Source: CAWBJO01 sp963789175
Lineage (GTDB): Bacteria; Pseudomonadota; Alphaproteobacteria; Rhizobiales; Aestuariivirgaceae
Reading direction: 5' to 3'
Assembly (NCBI GenBank): GCA_963789175.1
Contig: CAWBJO010000008.1
Span: 1-64,000 of the forward strand
DNA length: 64,000 bases
The position numbers were made by a program, and so were the translations under genes. The notes beneath the pieces were generated by a model. That model made no database searches. It had not been told where the DNA came from and saw nothing but the letters and a program-made list of their open reading frames with translations. Position 1 is the stretch's first letter. Every line of letters starts with the position of its first letter. Shown here piece by piece: positions 9,669 to 22,035 of the stretch.

Positions 9669-11339
9669 TCAGGGCCGGGTGGCGACCAGCACGACGCGCT
9701 GCACGTCGCGCGCCGGATCGGGCCAGAGGATCGAGCGCAGGCGCAGCCCGCCCTCGTTGAAGTAGCGGAACTCGCCCAGCCGCACGCCCCGGGGTGTTCC
9801 GGATGCCTCGACCCGGTCGAGGATCTCGACCGGCACGACCACGAGGGCCCGCCCGTCCTGCCGCAAGAAGGCGTCGAGCTGCGCGTCGTCGATGAGATCG
9901 GTCTGGCGCACGCCGGTGTAGAAGACCAGGCTGCGGACGAACACCCGCGAGACGCCGACCGGCTCCTCGGCGCGGCGTGCCGACAAGACCGCCTGCGCCA
10001 CTTGCCGCACCGATTCTACGGGCCCGCCGCCGAGCACGCCGATGATCAGCGCCGGCATCGCTACCGCGGTGGCGGCCGCGAGCATCCACGGCGCGAAGCG
10101 CCACTTGGCGGACAGCGCCGTCGCCGACACGGCGAAGCCGCCGGCGCTGGTCAACACCGCCGCGGTCATCGTCTGCCAGGGGGGCACGCCGGCAAACAGC
10201 GGCTGGGCCCGCCAGACCAGGAGCCCGGCGGCCGCGAGGATCAGCCCGGCGCCGATCGCCGCCGCCTGCAACAGGCGATCGGGCGCGCGCCGATAGAGCC
10301 CGCCGTCGAGGCCGCGGCGCGAGCGGGTGCGCTCCATGACGGCGTGCGCCACCAGCAACGCCAGCGGCGGCAGCAGCGGCAGGACGTAGCGCGGCTGCTT
10401 GCCGACCGAGATCGACAGCAGCAGGAGTGGCATCAGCACCCAGAGGGCGAGCCGCGTCTCGAGGCTGCCGGTGCCGCCTCGCCCGGTGACCATTCGCCAC
10501 AGCGGGCCGAGCCCGAGCACGAGGAAGGGCGCCCACGGCACCAGGCCGCCGACGATCACCGGCCCGTAGTACCACCACGGACGCGGATCGTTGAAGCGAT
10601 CGGTGGCGAAGCGCTCGAGGTTGTCGCCGACGAAGAAGCCGGCCAGGTATTCGGTGCCATGCAGCCACCACATCGCCGCGTACCACGGCGTGGCAACGAC
10701 GACGAACACGACCGCCGCCGCCAGCAGATCGCCTGGCCGCAGGCGTGAGGCCCGCCGCTCGATGGCGACGATCGGCACGACGACCAGCGCCGGGACGACG
10801 ACCGCCAGCGGGCCCTTGGTCAGGAAGCCGAGGGCGGCGGCGACGGCGGCGCCGATCAGCCAGCGGCGGGGACGCGGCACGCGATCGCCGACGGCGATGA
10901 GCGCGGCGGAAATGGTGGCGGTGATGCCCAGGGCGAGCGGCAGATCGGGCAACGCCATCCGCGCCAGCGCGACGTAGCCGAAGCTGGTGGCGACGATGGC
11001 CCCGGCGAACAACGCCGTGTCGTCGTCGTACCAGCGCCGGGCCAGTCCCGCGGTCACGAAGACCAGCCCGAGACCCGACAACGCCGACCATAGCCGGCTC
11101 GCACCGGGACCCGGACCGGTCACGGCGAAGGTGGCCGCGGTCACCCAGTAGTAGAGGATGGGCTTCTGGAAGCGCGGCTCGTAGTTGAATGCGGGGGTGA
11201 GCCAGTCGCCCGACTCGACCATCTCGCGCGATGCCTCGGCGTAGAACGCCTCGTCGGAATCGGTGAGCGCCGGCGCGCCGAGCCCGACGAAGAACGTCAG
11301 GCCCGCCAGCACGAGCAGCGGAGCGAGCGATCGGCGCAC
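9669..11339 (-). CDS. Glycosyltransferase family 39 (ArnT/PMT-like) membrane protein
   Basis: Polyprenyl-phosphate-sugar-dependent mannosyl or aminoarabinosyl transferase. The first periplasmic loop has the hallmark acidic pair in LTDSDEAFYAEASREMVESG and YEPRFQKPILYYW. About a dozen hydrophobic segments follow and a soluble C-terminal domain of about 150 residues closes the protein. The 556-residue frame is intact. It converges with the FAD oxidase gene (4 bases between stops) and faces away from the CDGSH gene. The acceptor (lipid A or protein) is unknown. Confidence 0.83.
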   Translation of the reverse strand: MRRSLAPLLVLAGLTFFVGLGAPALTDSDEAFYAEASREMVESGDWLTPAFNYEPRFQKPILYYWVTAATFAVTGPGPGASRLWSALSGLGLVFVTAGLARRWYDDDTALFAGAIVATSFGYVALARMALPDLPLALGITATISAALIAVGDRVPRPRRWLIGAAVAAALGFLTKGPLAVVVPALVVVPIVAIERRASRLRPGDLLAAAVVFVVVATPWYAAMWWLHGTEYLAGFFVGDNLERFATDRFNDPRPWWYYGPVIVGGLVPWAPFLVLGLGPLWRMVTGRGGTGSLETRLALWVLMPLLLLSISVGKQPRYVLPLLPPLALLVAHAVMERTRSRRGLDGGLYRRAPDRLLQAAAIGAGLILAAAGLLVWRAQPLFAGVPPWQTMTAAVLTSAGGFAVSATALSAKWRFAPWMLAAATAVAMPALIIGVLGGGPVESVRQVAQAVLSARRAEEPVGVSRVFVRSLVFYTGVRQTDLIDDAQLDAFLRQDGRALVVVPVEILDRVEASGTPRGVRLGEFRYFNEGGLRLRSILWPDPARDVQRVVLVATRP

Positions 11340-11446
11340 GACCCGATTGTAGCGGCTCCATGCTGCATGCAGTCGTGTGGACTCGACATGTCGGCATCGC
11401 GCGTTCTCGCCGCGAGCCGCTGGTCCCTAGCCGCTATACTTCGACC

Positions 11447-11679
11447 ATGGCCACGATCAAGGTTCGGCAGAACGGCTCGCTGCTCGTCGAGGGCGACGAC
11501 GTGACGCTCATCGACTGGAATGGCAACGAGTACACGCTGCCGAAGCGCCCGTTCGCGTTGTGCCGCTGCGGCGGTTCGACGCGCAAGCCCTTCTGCGACG
11601 GCACCCACAGCCGCATCGGTTTCGCCGCCGCCGAGGCCGCCATCGGCCCCGACGCCGTCGACAAGCCGGCCACACCCAG

Positions 11680-11683
<4 letters not shown>
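11447..11683 (+). CDS. CDGSH iron-sulfur domain protein
   Basis: Small (78 aa) 2Fe-2S protein. The C-R-C-G-G-S-T-R-K-P-F-C-D-G-T-H motif (about residues 43-58) supplies the three Cys and one His ligands of the CDGSH fold; the N-terminus (ATIKVRQNGSLLVEGD) is the usual strand-rich lead. The ATG at 11447 fits the domain start. Its stop overlaps the convergent ftsH stop by three bases, so the two transcripts are antisense at their 3' ends. Confidence 0.88.
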
Positions 11684-13548
<1,865 letters not shown>

Positions 13549-13579
13549 GCGGTGGTTCAGCCTCCGTGGTGGCGCGCCC

Positions 13580-13868
13580 TCAGGCGCGCACCGGTTCGCT
13601 CTTCGTGAAGACCAGCCCGTCGGCGCCGCGATCGACCACCACGTGGTCGCCTTCGGCGAACGCGCCTTCCAGTACCTGCAGCGCCAGGGGGTCGAGAATT
13701 CGCCGCTGGATCGTGCGCTTCAGCGGGCGGGCGCCGTAGATCGGATCATACCCCTCCTCGACGAGCGCCGCCTTGGCCTCGGGCGTGAGCGTGAGGTGGA
13801 TCTTGCGTTCGGCCAGCCGCTTCAGGAGCCCGCCGAGCTGGATGTCGATCACCGCGGCGACCCCCGCC
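13580..13868 (-). pseudogene. clpB: ClpB disaggregase, C-terminal fragment cut off at the block junction
   Basis: The minus strand encodes the D2-small/C-terminal end of ClpB: IDIQLGGLLKRLAERKIHLTLT, then EEGYDPIYGARPLKRTIQR and DPLALQVLEGAF, a highly conserved ClpB/ClpC terminus, with a normal stop at 13,580. Upstream of IDIQLG the similarity stops at about 13,862-13,870, and the rest of the gene (over 700 residues) is missing. On the other side of that point the plus strand encodes the tail of an ABC ATPase. The loss therefore coincides with a join between unrelated DNA. Confidence 0.8.
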
Positions 13869-13870
13869 TG

Positions 13871-13924
13871 AATAGCGTCCACCTTTTCGATGCGCAGTCG
13901 GGCATCAACCTGATGCTTTCATAG
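13871..13924 (+). pseudogene. C-terminal tail of a MalK/UgpC-type ABC transporter ATPase
   Basis: Just before the binding-protein gene the plus strand reads N-S-V-H-L-F-D-A-Q-S-G-I-N-L-M-L-S-stop. The V-H-L-F-D-x-x-x-G ending is typical of the TOBE domain of carbohydrate ABC ATPases, and ATPase genes commonly precede the binding protein in such operons. Only about 17 residues survive; the remainder would lie beyond the block A/B join. The identification rests on a short motif plus context. Confidence 0.45.
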
Positions 13925-13956
13925 CCGGCAATAGAAGACTCCTGGGAGGACAAACG

Positions 13957-15280
13957 ATGAGGAAGTTTACGAGACGTGACTCGCTGAAACTCGGCGCCGG
14001 CGCGCTTGCCGGGGCAACCATTGGCCGAGCTTCGGTCACCGGCGCGGGCGCAGGAGCCGATGCTGGACCTGAAGCCGGAGGCGGGTGCGACGCTGCGCGT
14101 GCTGCGGCCGGCGAAGTTCGTCGCCGGCGACGAAAAGCTGTGGCTGGAGAACACCGAGAAGTACACCAAGGAGACCGGCGTCCAGGTCAAGGTGGAGAGC
14201 CAGGGCTGGGAGGACTTGCGTCCGAAGGCTGCGGTCGCCGCCAATGTCGGCAAAGGTCCGGATGTCGTCTACGGCTGGTACGACGATGCGCATCAATATC
14301 CGGACAAACTCGTCGATCTCACCGATCTCGGCGAATATCTCGATAAGAAATATGGCGGCTGGTACGACGTGTGCCGGAAGTTCGGAATGCGCGACGGCAA
14401 GTGGATCTCCATTCCGCTCGGCGCCGCCGGCGCGCGGATCGTCTATCGCATCTCCGCACTCAAGGAAGCCGGTTTCGATGCGTGGCCGACCGATCTCGCC
14501 GGGATGCTGAAGGTTTCCCAGGCGCTCGCCGCCAAGGGCAAGCCCGGCGGCCTGGCGCTCGGCAACGCCGTCGGCGACGGCAACACCTGGTGCCACTGGC
14601 TCGTGTGGTCATTCGGCGGCCGGATGGTGGACGAGAACGATCAGGTGGTCATCAACAGCCCGGAAACGATCGCCGCGCTCGAATATGCCAAGGAGCTGTA
14701 CAAGAGCTTCGTGCCGGGAACCCTGTCGTGGCTCGATCCGTCCAACAACAAGGCGTTCCTCGACGGGCAGATCTCGTGGACCATCAACGGCATCTCGGTC
14801 TACTACGCCGCCAAGAACTCCGAGGATGAAAAGATCAAGGCGCTGGTCGACGATATCGGCCACGCGATCCTGCCCGTCGGGCCGGTCGGGCATCCGACCG
14901 AGCTGCATCTGACCGTGCCGGCGATGGTGTTCGCCTATACCAAATATCCGAACGCGGCGAAGGACTACATCCGCTTCATGCTCGAGCGCGAGCAATACGT
15001 GCCGTGGCAGGAGGCCTCGCTCGGCTATTTCAGCCAGCCGCTGCGCGAATACGAGAAGAGCCCGATCTGGACCGTCGATCCGAAGCACACGCCCTATCGC
15101 GACCTGATGGTCAACATGCAGTGGCCGGGCTATGCCGGATCTCTGGGCTATGCCTCGGCCGGCGTGATGGCCGACTTCGTCATGGTCAACATGGTGGCGC
15201 AGGCGGCCTCGGGCGACAAGACGCCGCAAGACGCCGCGGCCGAAGCGCAGAAGCGCGCCGAGCGCTACTACAAGGTCTGA
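13957..15280 (+). CDS. Carbohydrate ABC transporter substrate-binding protein (Tat signal), one frameshift
   Basis: Periplasmic family-1 extracellular binding protein for a sugar or polyol. It starts at ATG 13,957 after GGGAGGA with a twin-arginine signal (MRKFTRRDSLKLGAGALAG). The mature part contains VLRPAKFVAGDEKLWLENTE, GPDVVYGWYDDAHQYPDKLV, ISIPLGAAGARIVYR and a Trp-rich site region, about 435 residues in all. One frame change near 14,045, between signal peptide and mature protein, is needed to join the two parts. Two permease genes follow; an inverted repeat lies downstream. Confidence 0.85.
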
Positions 15281-15294
15281 CGCTGCCGACGAGA

Positions 15295-15338
15295 GGCCCG
15301 CGCTCAAGCCGAGATTATCCGGATCGCGAGCGCGGGCC
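15295..15338 (+). terminator. Inverted repeat between binding-protein and permease genes
   Basis: GGCCCGCGCTC (15,295-15,305) pairs perfectly with GAGCGCGGGCC (15,328-15,338) over a 22-base loop. It sits 15 bases after the binding-protein stop. Such hairpins commonly protect the upstream message or reduce read-through, giving more binding protein than permease; no U-tract follows, so attenuation or RNA stability is likelier than full termination. Confidence 0.6.
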
Positions 15339-15366
15339 GCATATCTGAAACGCTGAACGACGCTGA

Positions 15367-16304
15367 ATGGTCTGCCCGCGGGCTCTACCGCGGCCCGCGG
15401 GCAGTCTGCGCAGCTGCTCGACAACCGCACCGTGCTGTCGGTTCTGTTCATGCTGCCGGCGGCCTCGATCCTGCTGCTCTTTCTCACCTATCCGCTGGGC
15501 CTCGGAATCTGGATGGGATTTACCGATGTGCGCATCGGTCGGCCGGGCATGTTCGTCGGCCTCGAAAACTACGTTTCGCTTTTCGATGACGACGTGTTCT
15601 GGCTGTCGGTCTTCAACACGCTCGTCTACACCATCGTGGCGACGATCGCGAAGTTCGCGCTCGGGCTGTGGCTGGCGCTGCTCCTCAACAAGGCAATTCC
15701 GTTCAAGGCCTTCATCCGCGCCATCGTGCTCCTGCCCTATATCGTGCCGACCGTGCTTTCGGCGATCGCCTTCTGGTGGATCTACGATCCGCAGTTCTCG
15801 ATCATCTCGTGGTCGCTGCGCGAGCTGGGCCTGATCGACCGTTTCATCGACTTCCTCGGCATTCCCTGGAACGCCCGCTGGTCGGTCATCGTCGCCAATG
15901 TCTGGCGCGGCATTCCCTTTGTCGCCATCTGCCTGCTGGCCGGGCTGCAGACGATTTCGCCGTCGCTCTACGAGGCGGCGGCCCTCGACGGCGCCAATTC
16001 ATGGCAGCGCTTCCGCTATGTCACCGCGCCCATGCTCATGCCGATCCTGGCCGTGGTGCTGACCTTCTCGGTCCTGTTCACCTTCACCGACTTTCAGCTG
16101 ATCTACGCCATCACCCGCGGCGGCCCGCTGAACGCGACGCATCTGATGGCGACGCTCGCCTTCCAGCGCGCCATTCCCGGCGGCGACCTCGGCCAGGGCG
16201 CGGCAATCGCCACGGCGATGATCCCGTTCCTGATCGCCGCGACGGTGTTCAGCTACTATGGCCTGCAGCGCCGCAAATGGCAGCAGGGAGGCGCCGATGA
16301 CTGA
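15367..16304 (+). CDS. Carbohydrate ABC transporter permease (MalF/UgpA type)
   Basis: First inner-membrane subunit of the transporter. Six hydrophobic segments are visible, and the EAA loop that docks to the ATPase reads LYEAAALDGANSWQRFRYVTAP, followed by LTFSVLFTFTDFQLIYAITRGGP. The clean frame runs from about 15,432 (GTG) to 16,304. The residues before it (QSAQLLDNRT) look like part of the protein but have no start in frame, so an ATG at 15,367 plus a one-base frame change is likely. The stop overlaps the next gene's ATG by 8 bases. Confidence 0.83.
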
Positions 16305-17192
16305 TCGCGCCAAGTCCGCGGCAGTGCCTCGCCGATGCCGCCGGCATGGGTTATTTCGAAAACCTGCCGCGGCGCGTGGTGACGGTCTACATGCCGCTCG
16401 CCCTGTTCATCATCGTGCTGCTGTTTCCGTTCTATTGGATGGGGGTCACGACGTTCAAACCCAACGACGAGCTCTACAACTTCTCCGACCACAATCCGTT
16501 CTGGATCACCAGCCCCACCCTCGCCAACATCAACAAGCTGCTGTTCGAGACCGACTATCCGCAATGGCTTCTCAACACGATGATGGTGGCGGTGTGCGCG
16601 ACATTCCTGTCGATCTTCGCCAGCGTGCTCGCCGCCTATGCCATCACCCGGCTGCGCTTCCGGGGCGCCCAGACCGTCGGCCTGCTGATCTTTCTCGCCT
16701 ATCTGGTGCCGCCGAGCATCCTGTTCATTCCGCTCGCCACCATGGTCTACGGACTTGGGCATCTACGACACCAACTGGGCGCTGATCCTGACCTACCCGA
16801 CCTTCCTCATTCCCTTCTGCACCTGGCTGCTGATGGGCTACTTCAAGAGCATCCCCTATGAGCTCGAGGAATGCGCGCTGATCGACGGCGCCACGCGCAT
16901 CCAGATCCTGTGGAAGATCACCCTGCCACTGGCGGTGCCCGGCCTCATCTCCGCCGGCATCTTCGCCTTCACCCTGTCGTGGAACGAGTTCATCTACGCG
17001 CTGGCGTTCATCTCCTCGACCGAACAGAAGACGGTGCCGGTGGGCGTTCTGACCCAGCTCGTCGAGGGCGACGTCTATCACTGGGGTTCGCTGATGGCCG
17101 GGGCGCTTCTGGGCTCGGTTCCGGTGGCGATCTTCTACTCGTTCTTCGTCGAGCACTACGTCTCCTCGCTGACCGGCGCCGTCAAGGAATAG
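16297..17192 (+). CDS. Carbohydrate ABC transporter permease (MalG/UgpE type), frameshifted
   Basis: Second permease subunit. It starts MTDRAKSAAV overlapping the previous gene. After a frame change near 16,340 it reads MGYFENLPRRVVTVYMPLALF and a first membrane segment, then FRGAQTVGLLIFLAYLVPPSILFIPLA. After another change near 16,755 it continues through the EAA loop (ELEECALIDGATRIQILWKITLP) and the terminal YVSSLTGAVKE. Segment number and order match MalG-type subunits. The operon and the GC-rich block end here; the sequence becomes visibly AT-richer just downstream. Confidence 0.83.
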
Positions 17193-17226
17193 GTTTCTAA
17201 AATTGTTGGCGACAAGAGTTCTGATG

Positions 17227-17282
17227 AAAAAGGCCCAGGATTCTCTAAGCGGTCACACGTCTAGGGGCCCACTTTCTGGAGA
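17227..17282. repeat. Short intergenic repeat, copy e (degenerate)
   Basis: AAAAAGGCCCAGGA, TTCTCTAAGCGGT, CACACGTCTAGGGG and ACTTTCTGGA align with copy a in the same order with a short gap. It lies directly after the block B/C border, so from here on the DNA shares repeats with the rest of block C. Confidence 0.45.
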
Positions 17283-17293
17283 CTTCGTTTGAC

Positions 17294-17737
17294 TTACTGC
17301 CAATTACGCCTAAATCTGGGCACACGGCGATCAGAACCCTCTAACCTAATGAGGATAGGCCGGTGCTTACTCCGAGCGGGAGAGTCAAGCGAGCTATTGC
17401 CGATAGCGACTAGATGCCTCGGCTGATACATGCCGATCTCGCCACCACTAGGCAGGGAGACGCGCGTGAGTAGTCCCCAGCCTTCGTCTGACACCGGCGC
17501 GCAGCGCACGCTCTCAAGTCGCAGCTTGTCGATTGCAGCGTAAACGTCATCGCATACCAGGTACAGCTCATGCTTGCCGTTTGAGCCGGGGTGAAACGCT
17601 ACCTCAGCAGGAGGCAGTGCGAAAATTAGCCAACCGCCTCCAGCATCGACGGAGCTGAAGCCCAGAACATCGCGGAAGAACGCTCGGTCAGCTTCAGCAT
17701 CTACTGTATAGACTACCGTATGTGCGCCGATGATCAT
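17294..17737 (-). CDS. VOC-family (glyoxalase/bleomycin-resistance fold) protein
   Basis: Single vicinal-oxygen-chelate domain protein of 147 residues. Visible are IIGAHTVVYTVDAEADRAFFRDVLGFSSVDAGGGW, ELYLVCDDVYAAIDKLR and GGEIGMYQPRH, the paired beta-alpha-beta-beta-beta repeats. The start ATG at 17,737 follows AAGGAGAG. After MYQPRH, where homologues normally end, about 35 low-similarity residues follow, so the original stop may have been lost. The substrate is unknown; it reads in the same direction as groEL but far from it. Confidence 0.75.
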   Translation of the reverse strand: MIIGAHTVVYTVDAEADRAFFRDVLGFSSVDAGGGWLIFALPPAEVAFHPGSNGKHELYLVCDDVYAAIDKLRLESVRCAPVSDEGWGLLTRVSLPSGGEIGMYQPRHLVAIGNSSLDSPARSKHRPILIRLEGSDRRVPRFRRNWQ

Positions 17738-17936
17738 GTCTGTCTCTCCTTGGGGAAATGCATTTTGTCCTTCTCCGGAACAATACAACTTTTACCTCTC
17801 CCTATTTCTGGCGGTGTTCTCATCCCTAGCGACGCCGAACGCGGCAGTGGAGAGGGAATTGGATCGGGCAGAGCGTAAGGCGAATGCCGTAGGCCATGCT
17901 TGCGCGTGTGCGATTTCTGGGGCCGATTTTCTTATA

Positions 17937-17975
17937 GATTGGCGGGCCGGCACCTACGCGCCCGGCCCGCCAATC
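17937..17975 (-). terminator. Strong hairpin downstream of groEL
   Basis: GATTGGCGGGCCGG (17,937-17,950) pairs perfectly with CCGGCCCGCCAATC (17,962-17,975), a 14-bp stem with an 11-base loop. It lies about 50 bases past the groEL stop on the minus strand and most likely terminates or stabilises the groESL message. The run after the stem is only weakly U-rich. Confidence 0.7.
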
Positions 17976-18022
17976 ACTTCTCCTCCACAATTGTCTTCTG
18001 CCAATCCAAGATAATCCTCTGA

Positions 18023-19657
<1,635 letters not shown>

Positions 19658-19707
19658 GTTTAGGCTCCTTTCAAATTGCGTTGAGTATAAATTCTGGAAA
19701 TAGTCAG

Positions 19708-20022
19708 CTAAGCCGCCACTTTTCTTGAAACTGTGGGTTCGATTACGCCCATGACGTCTGACTCGCTAATGATGAGCAACTCTTTGCCGTCGAGCTTCAC
19801 TTCCGTGCCCGACCATTTGCCAAAGAGCACCAAGTCGCCTGGCTTTAGACCGATCGGTGTGAGCTTGCCGCTCTCATCGCGCTTGCCAGGTCCGGCGGCG
19901 ATAACCTCGCCCTGCATCGGCTTCTCCTGGGCCGAGTCTGGAATAATGATGCCGCCTTTGGTTTTGGTATCTTCCTCTAGACGCCGCACGACGACACGGT
20001 CGTGGAGTGGCCGGAATTTCAT
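19708..20022 (-). CDS. groES: Co-chaperonin GroES
   Basis: 10-kDa lid of the chaperonin, 104 residues: MKFRPLHDRVVVRRLEED, the mobile loop TKGGIIIPDSAQEKPMQG, and VLFGKWSGTEVKLDGKELLIISESDVMGVIE. The start at 20,022 was chosen over an upstream ATG because it follows GGAGG by a normal distance and gives the conserved N-terminus. groEL follows 50 bases downstream in the usual order. The CIRCE element upstream implies HrcA control. Confidence 0.95.
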   Translation of the reverse strand: MKFRPLHDRVVVRRLEEDTKTKGGIIIPDSAQEKPMQGEVIAAGPGKRDESGKLTPIGLKPGDLVLFGKWSGTEVKLDGKELLIISESDVMGVIEPTVSRKVAA

Positions 20023-20091
20023 TGGGCAACCTCCATCGTTAGGTGTGAGCAAGCCCCATGTAGCGCGGTGGCGTTACATGTTAAGCTCGAG

Positions 20092-20118
20092 TTGGCACTC
20101 TTTCAGATTGAGTGCCAA
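20092..20118 (-). promoter_or_regulatory. CIRCE operator (HrcA site) upstream of groESL
   Basis: TTGGCACTC, nine bases, GAGTGCCAA: a perfect 9-bp inverted repeat with the exact spacing of CIRCE (consensus TTAGCACTC-N9-GAGTGCTAA, one base changed symmetrically in each arm). It lies 70 bases before the groES start. HrcA bound here represses the operon at normal temperature; no hrcA gene is in the window. Confidence 0.9.
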
Positions 20119-20300
20119 ACACGTGGGGATCTCAACCATGGATAACAATGGGCGTTGAGAAAGAATTGTTGAGAGTCGATGGGTTACTTACATCTAGAGC
20201 ACTCAGATCTGTTCTGAGTGAGCACCCGCAGAAACGGAAGGCGCCATCGACGAGGGCCTTAGTGATTGGCAGTTCATCGCCCGAGTAACCTGCCCGATGA

Positions 20301-20987
20301 TCAATCTTGATCAGTATCGGTACTTATTTGCGGATTGTCGTGCAGAACCATGTTCAGTAGCGAAGGCTTGATCTCGATCTTGCCGTTGTAGGTTATCAAT
20401 CCCAGCCGACGAAACTTGTTCATGAAAAAGCTGACACGAGATCGAGTCGTTCCCACCATTTCAGCCAGAGTTTCCTGACTGATATGGGCCAAGACAGGTT
20501 CGGGCTTTCCTTCACTGCCGAAATTGGCAAGCAGCAGAAGCAAGCGGGCGAGTCGCTTTTCGCTTGAGTTGAACAACTGATCAACAAGATCCGCCTCAAT
20601 ACGGGCATTGCGTCCGAGCACGTACGACAAAAACTTTTCAGAAAACTCGACCCGGTCATGCAAGGTCTGGATCATGTCGGCTTTGCCGATCCGGGTAATC
20701 GCGCAATCCGCTATCGCCGTAGCAGTTGCCATGCGTATGGATTGGCCCGCCAAGGATCCTTCGCCGATAAAATCCTTGGCGCCCAGTATGGCGACGACGG
20801 CTTCCTTTCCCTGCTCGGAAACCACGGTGAGTTTGACCTCTCCCTCATTTATGTAAAAGACGGCGTCGGCTGGAGACCCTTGGCAGAAAACCACACTCCC
20901 TTTTTCGTAGGCCGTGGCGGACTTCCCGCCGTTCACGACTTCAAGGAAGGTCTCGGGATCAAATTTAGCAGGCTTTTTGCGGTTCAT
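20301..20987 (-). CDS. Crp/Fnr-family transcriptional regulator
   Basis: Cyclic-nucleotide-binding-fold regulator, 228 residues. The N-terminal beta-roll shows YEKGSVVFCQGSPADAVFYINEGEVKLTVVSEQGKEAVVAILGAKDFIGEGSLAGQ; the C-terminal winged helix shows ISQETLAEMVGTTRSRVSFFMNKFRRLGLI. There is no N-terminal Cys cluster, so it is not an oxygen-sensing Fnr of the classical type. It is transcribed toward groES but separated from it by about 280 bases including the CIRCE element. The effector is unknown; such proteins are abundant in Bradyrhizobium. Confidence 0.87.
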   Translation of the reverse strand: MNRKKPAKFDPETFLEVVNGGKSATAYEKGSVVFCQGSPADAVFYINEGEVKLTVVSEQGKEAVVAILGAKDFIGEGSLAGQSIRMATATAIADCAITRIGKADMIQTLHDRVEFSEKFLSYVLGRNARIEADLVDQLFNSSEKRLARLLLLLANFGSEGKPEPVLAHISQETLAEMVGTTRSRVSFFMNKFRRLGLITYNGKIEIKPSLLNMVLHDNPQISTDTDQD

Positions 20988-21666
20988 GGTGCTTGCTCTC
21001 TAGGCAGCTGAACAGATGCCGAAAGCAGGAAGCTGCCACGCTTCCGGGCTCAGTTTACACTCAATTCTATAAGAGAACTAGGCAATGCGTGGCAGGTCAA
21101 CAATCCAAAAAGTGTTTATGTCCTAAACGTTAGGGTGGCCGTCATGCCAAATGGGCCGATGAGCAGTATTGAACAGCCTTCGGCCCAGTCAATGACTATT
21201 GTGTTCTTGATCCAGTGAGTAATCTCGCGCCCGTTCGGCAGCGATAAAGAATACTGGCGTCACTTACAGGACAAAAATCAATGCATTCTGCAGCAATGGG
21301 CTGCCAGGCCTACGGGCCGGCTGCTATTAACACTATGAGCTGGGCTTTCGAAACAGCCTTTTCAGGCCTTTCATTTCAGTCGCGACGGGGCCCCAATGTA
21401 CGCCGCGACTTGGCGGTATGTGTTATCCGTCTTTTCAACGAGGGGGAGACTTTACCTCTCCGCCTTTCAAGGCTGGCACTGGCCAACATCACGAACCCCC
21501 CGCGAACGCGACACGACAGACTTAAGAAGGCATTTGCTATTAGTGCCTTGATCCCCGCAGGCACTATTAGGCGGCATGTCCCCGCCGCTTAGAATACTGC
21601 CCGGCCTCTCCCGCTTGGCCGGGCAGTCCCCTCTCTATCAAATCTTGCGTAGTACTTGAAGGTAAC
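20988..21666. other. Gene-poor stretch between the Crp/Fnr gene and a small secreted-protein gene
   Basis: No convincing gene is visible. An open frame at 21,281-21,592 lacks a ribosome site and recognisable motifs. The stretch contains TAGTGCC/GGCACTA (21,541-21,547 and 21,560-21,566) and the strong hairpin listed separately at 21,596-21,627. Confidence 0.5.
21596..21627. terminator. Strong GC-rich hairpin
   Basis: ACTGCCCGGCC (21,596-21,606) pairs perfectly with GGCCGGGCAGT (21,617-21,627) across a 10-base loop. It stands 40 bases before the small gene at 21,667. The shape fits a terminator, but no U-tract follows on either strand, so direction and role are unsure. Confidence 0.55.
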
Positions 21667-22035
21667 ATGCTTAAGATAGTCACTGCCACAGTGGTATTAG
21701 CCGGCATCGCCCTATTCATGATCCCCACTGCGCCAGAAACATCGAGTACGTCGCGCCTCTTGTTGGCGAGCGATCAACACGACACGCGATCCGCAATGAC
21801 AATCCGCAACTTTCAAGGGCCGCATCTGCATGGCGATTTGATTGCGTTTTGCCTTCTCGGCGAGAGCAAATGCGGAAAGGAAGCAGCGGATGCATTCTGT
21901 CGTGTGAACGGATTCAAGGGCGAGGGACGCACTGCGCAAGGCGTTGTTCCTATCTTTCCAGGCCAACACAAGTGTAACTACATCAGCAGTTCACTCTTGT
22001 GCGGGAATCGCGATCAGAACTTCTTGATCGCTTAA
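21667..22035 (+). CDS. Small secreted cysteine-containing protein, unknown function
   Basis: 122 residues with an N-terminal signal or anchor (MLKIVTATVVLAGIALFMIPTAP). The mature part has five Cys: FCLLGESKCGKEAADAFCRVNGF and later KCNYISSSLLCGN. The pattern C-x(6)-C-G-x-x-x-A-D-A-F-C resembles small exported proteins of unknown function that I associate with Bradyrhizobium. Its last codons (FLIA-stop) lie inside the left end of the 1.5-kb duplicated segment, and a decayed version of the same end is seen at 34,670. Confidence 0.55.
   Translation: MLKIVTATVVLAGIALFMIPTAPETSSTSRLLLASDQHDTRSAMTIRNFQGPHLHGDLIAFCLLGESKCGKEAADAFCRVNGFKGEGRTAQGVVPIFPGQHKCNYISSSLLCGNRDQNFLIA

Noticed and set aside
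20296..20316. Paired TGATCA words near the Crp/Fnr stop
   Set aside because: Resembles an Fnr/FixK half-site arrangement, but spacing and bases do not match the consensus, and it overlaps the end of the gene.
21281..21592. 103-residue open frame on the plus strand
   Set aside because: No ribosome site, no signal peptide or motif, and Arg/Pro-rich composition as in out-of-frame reading.
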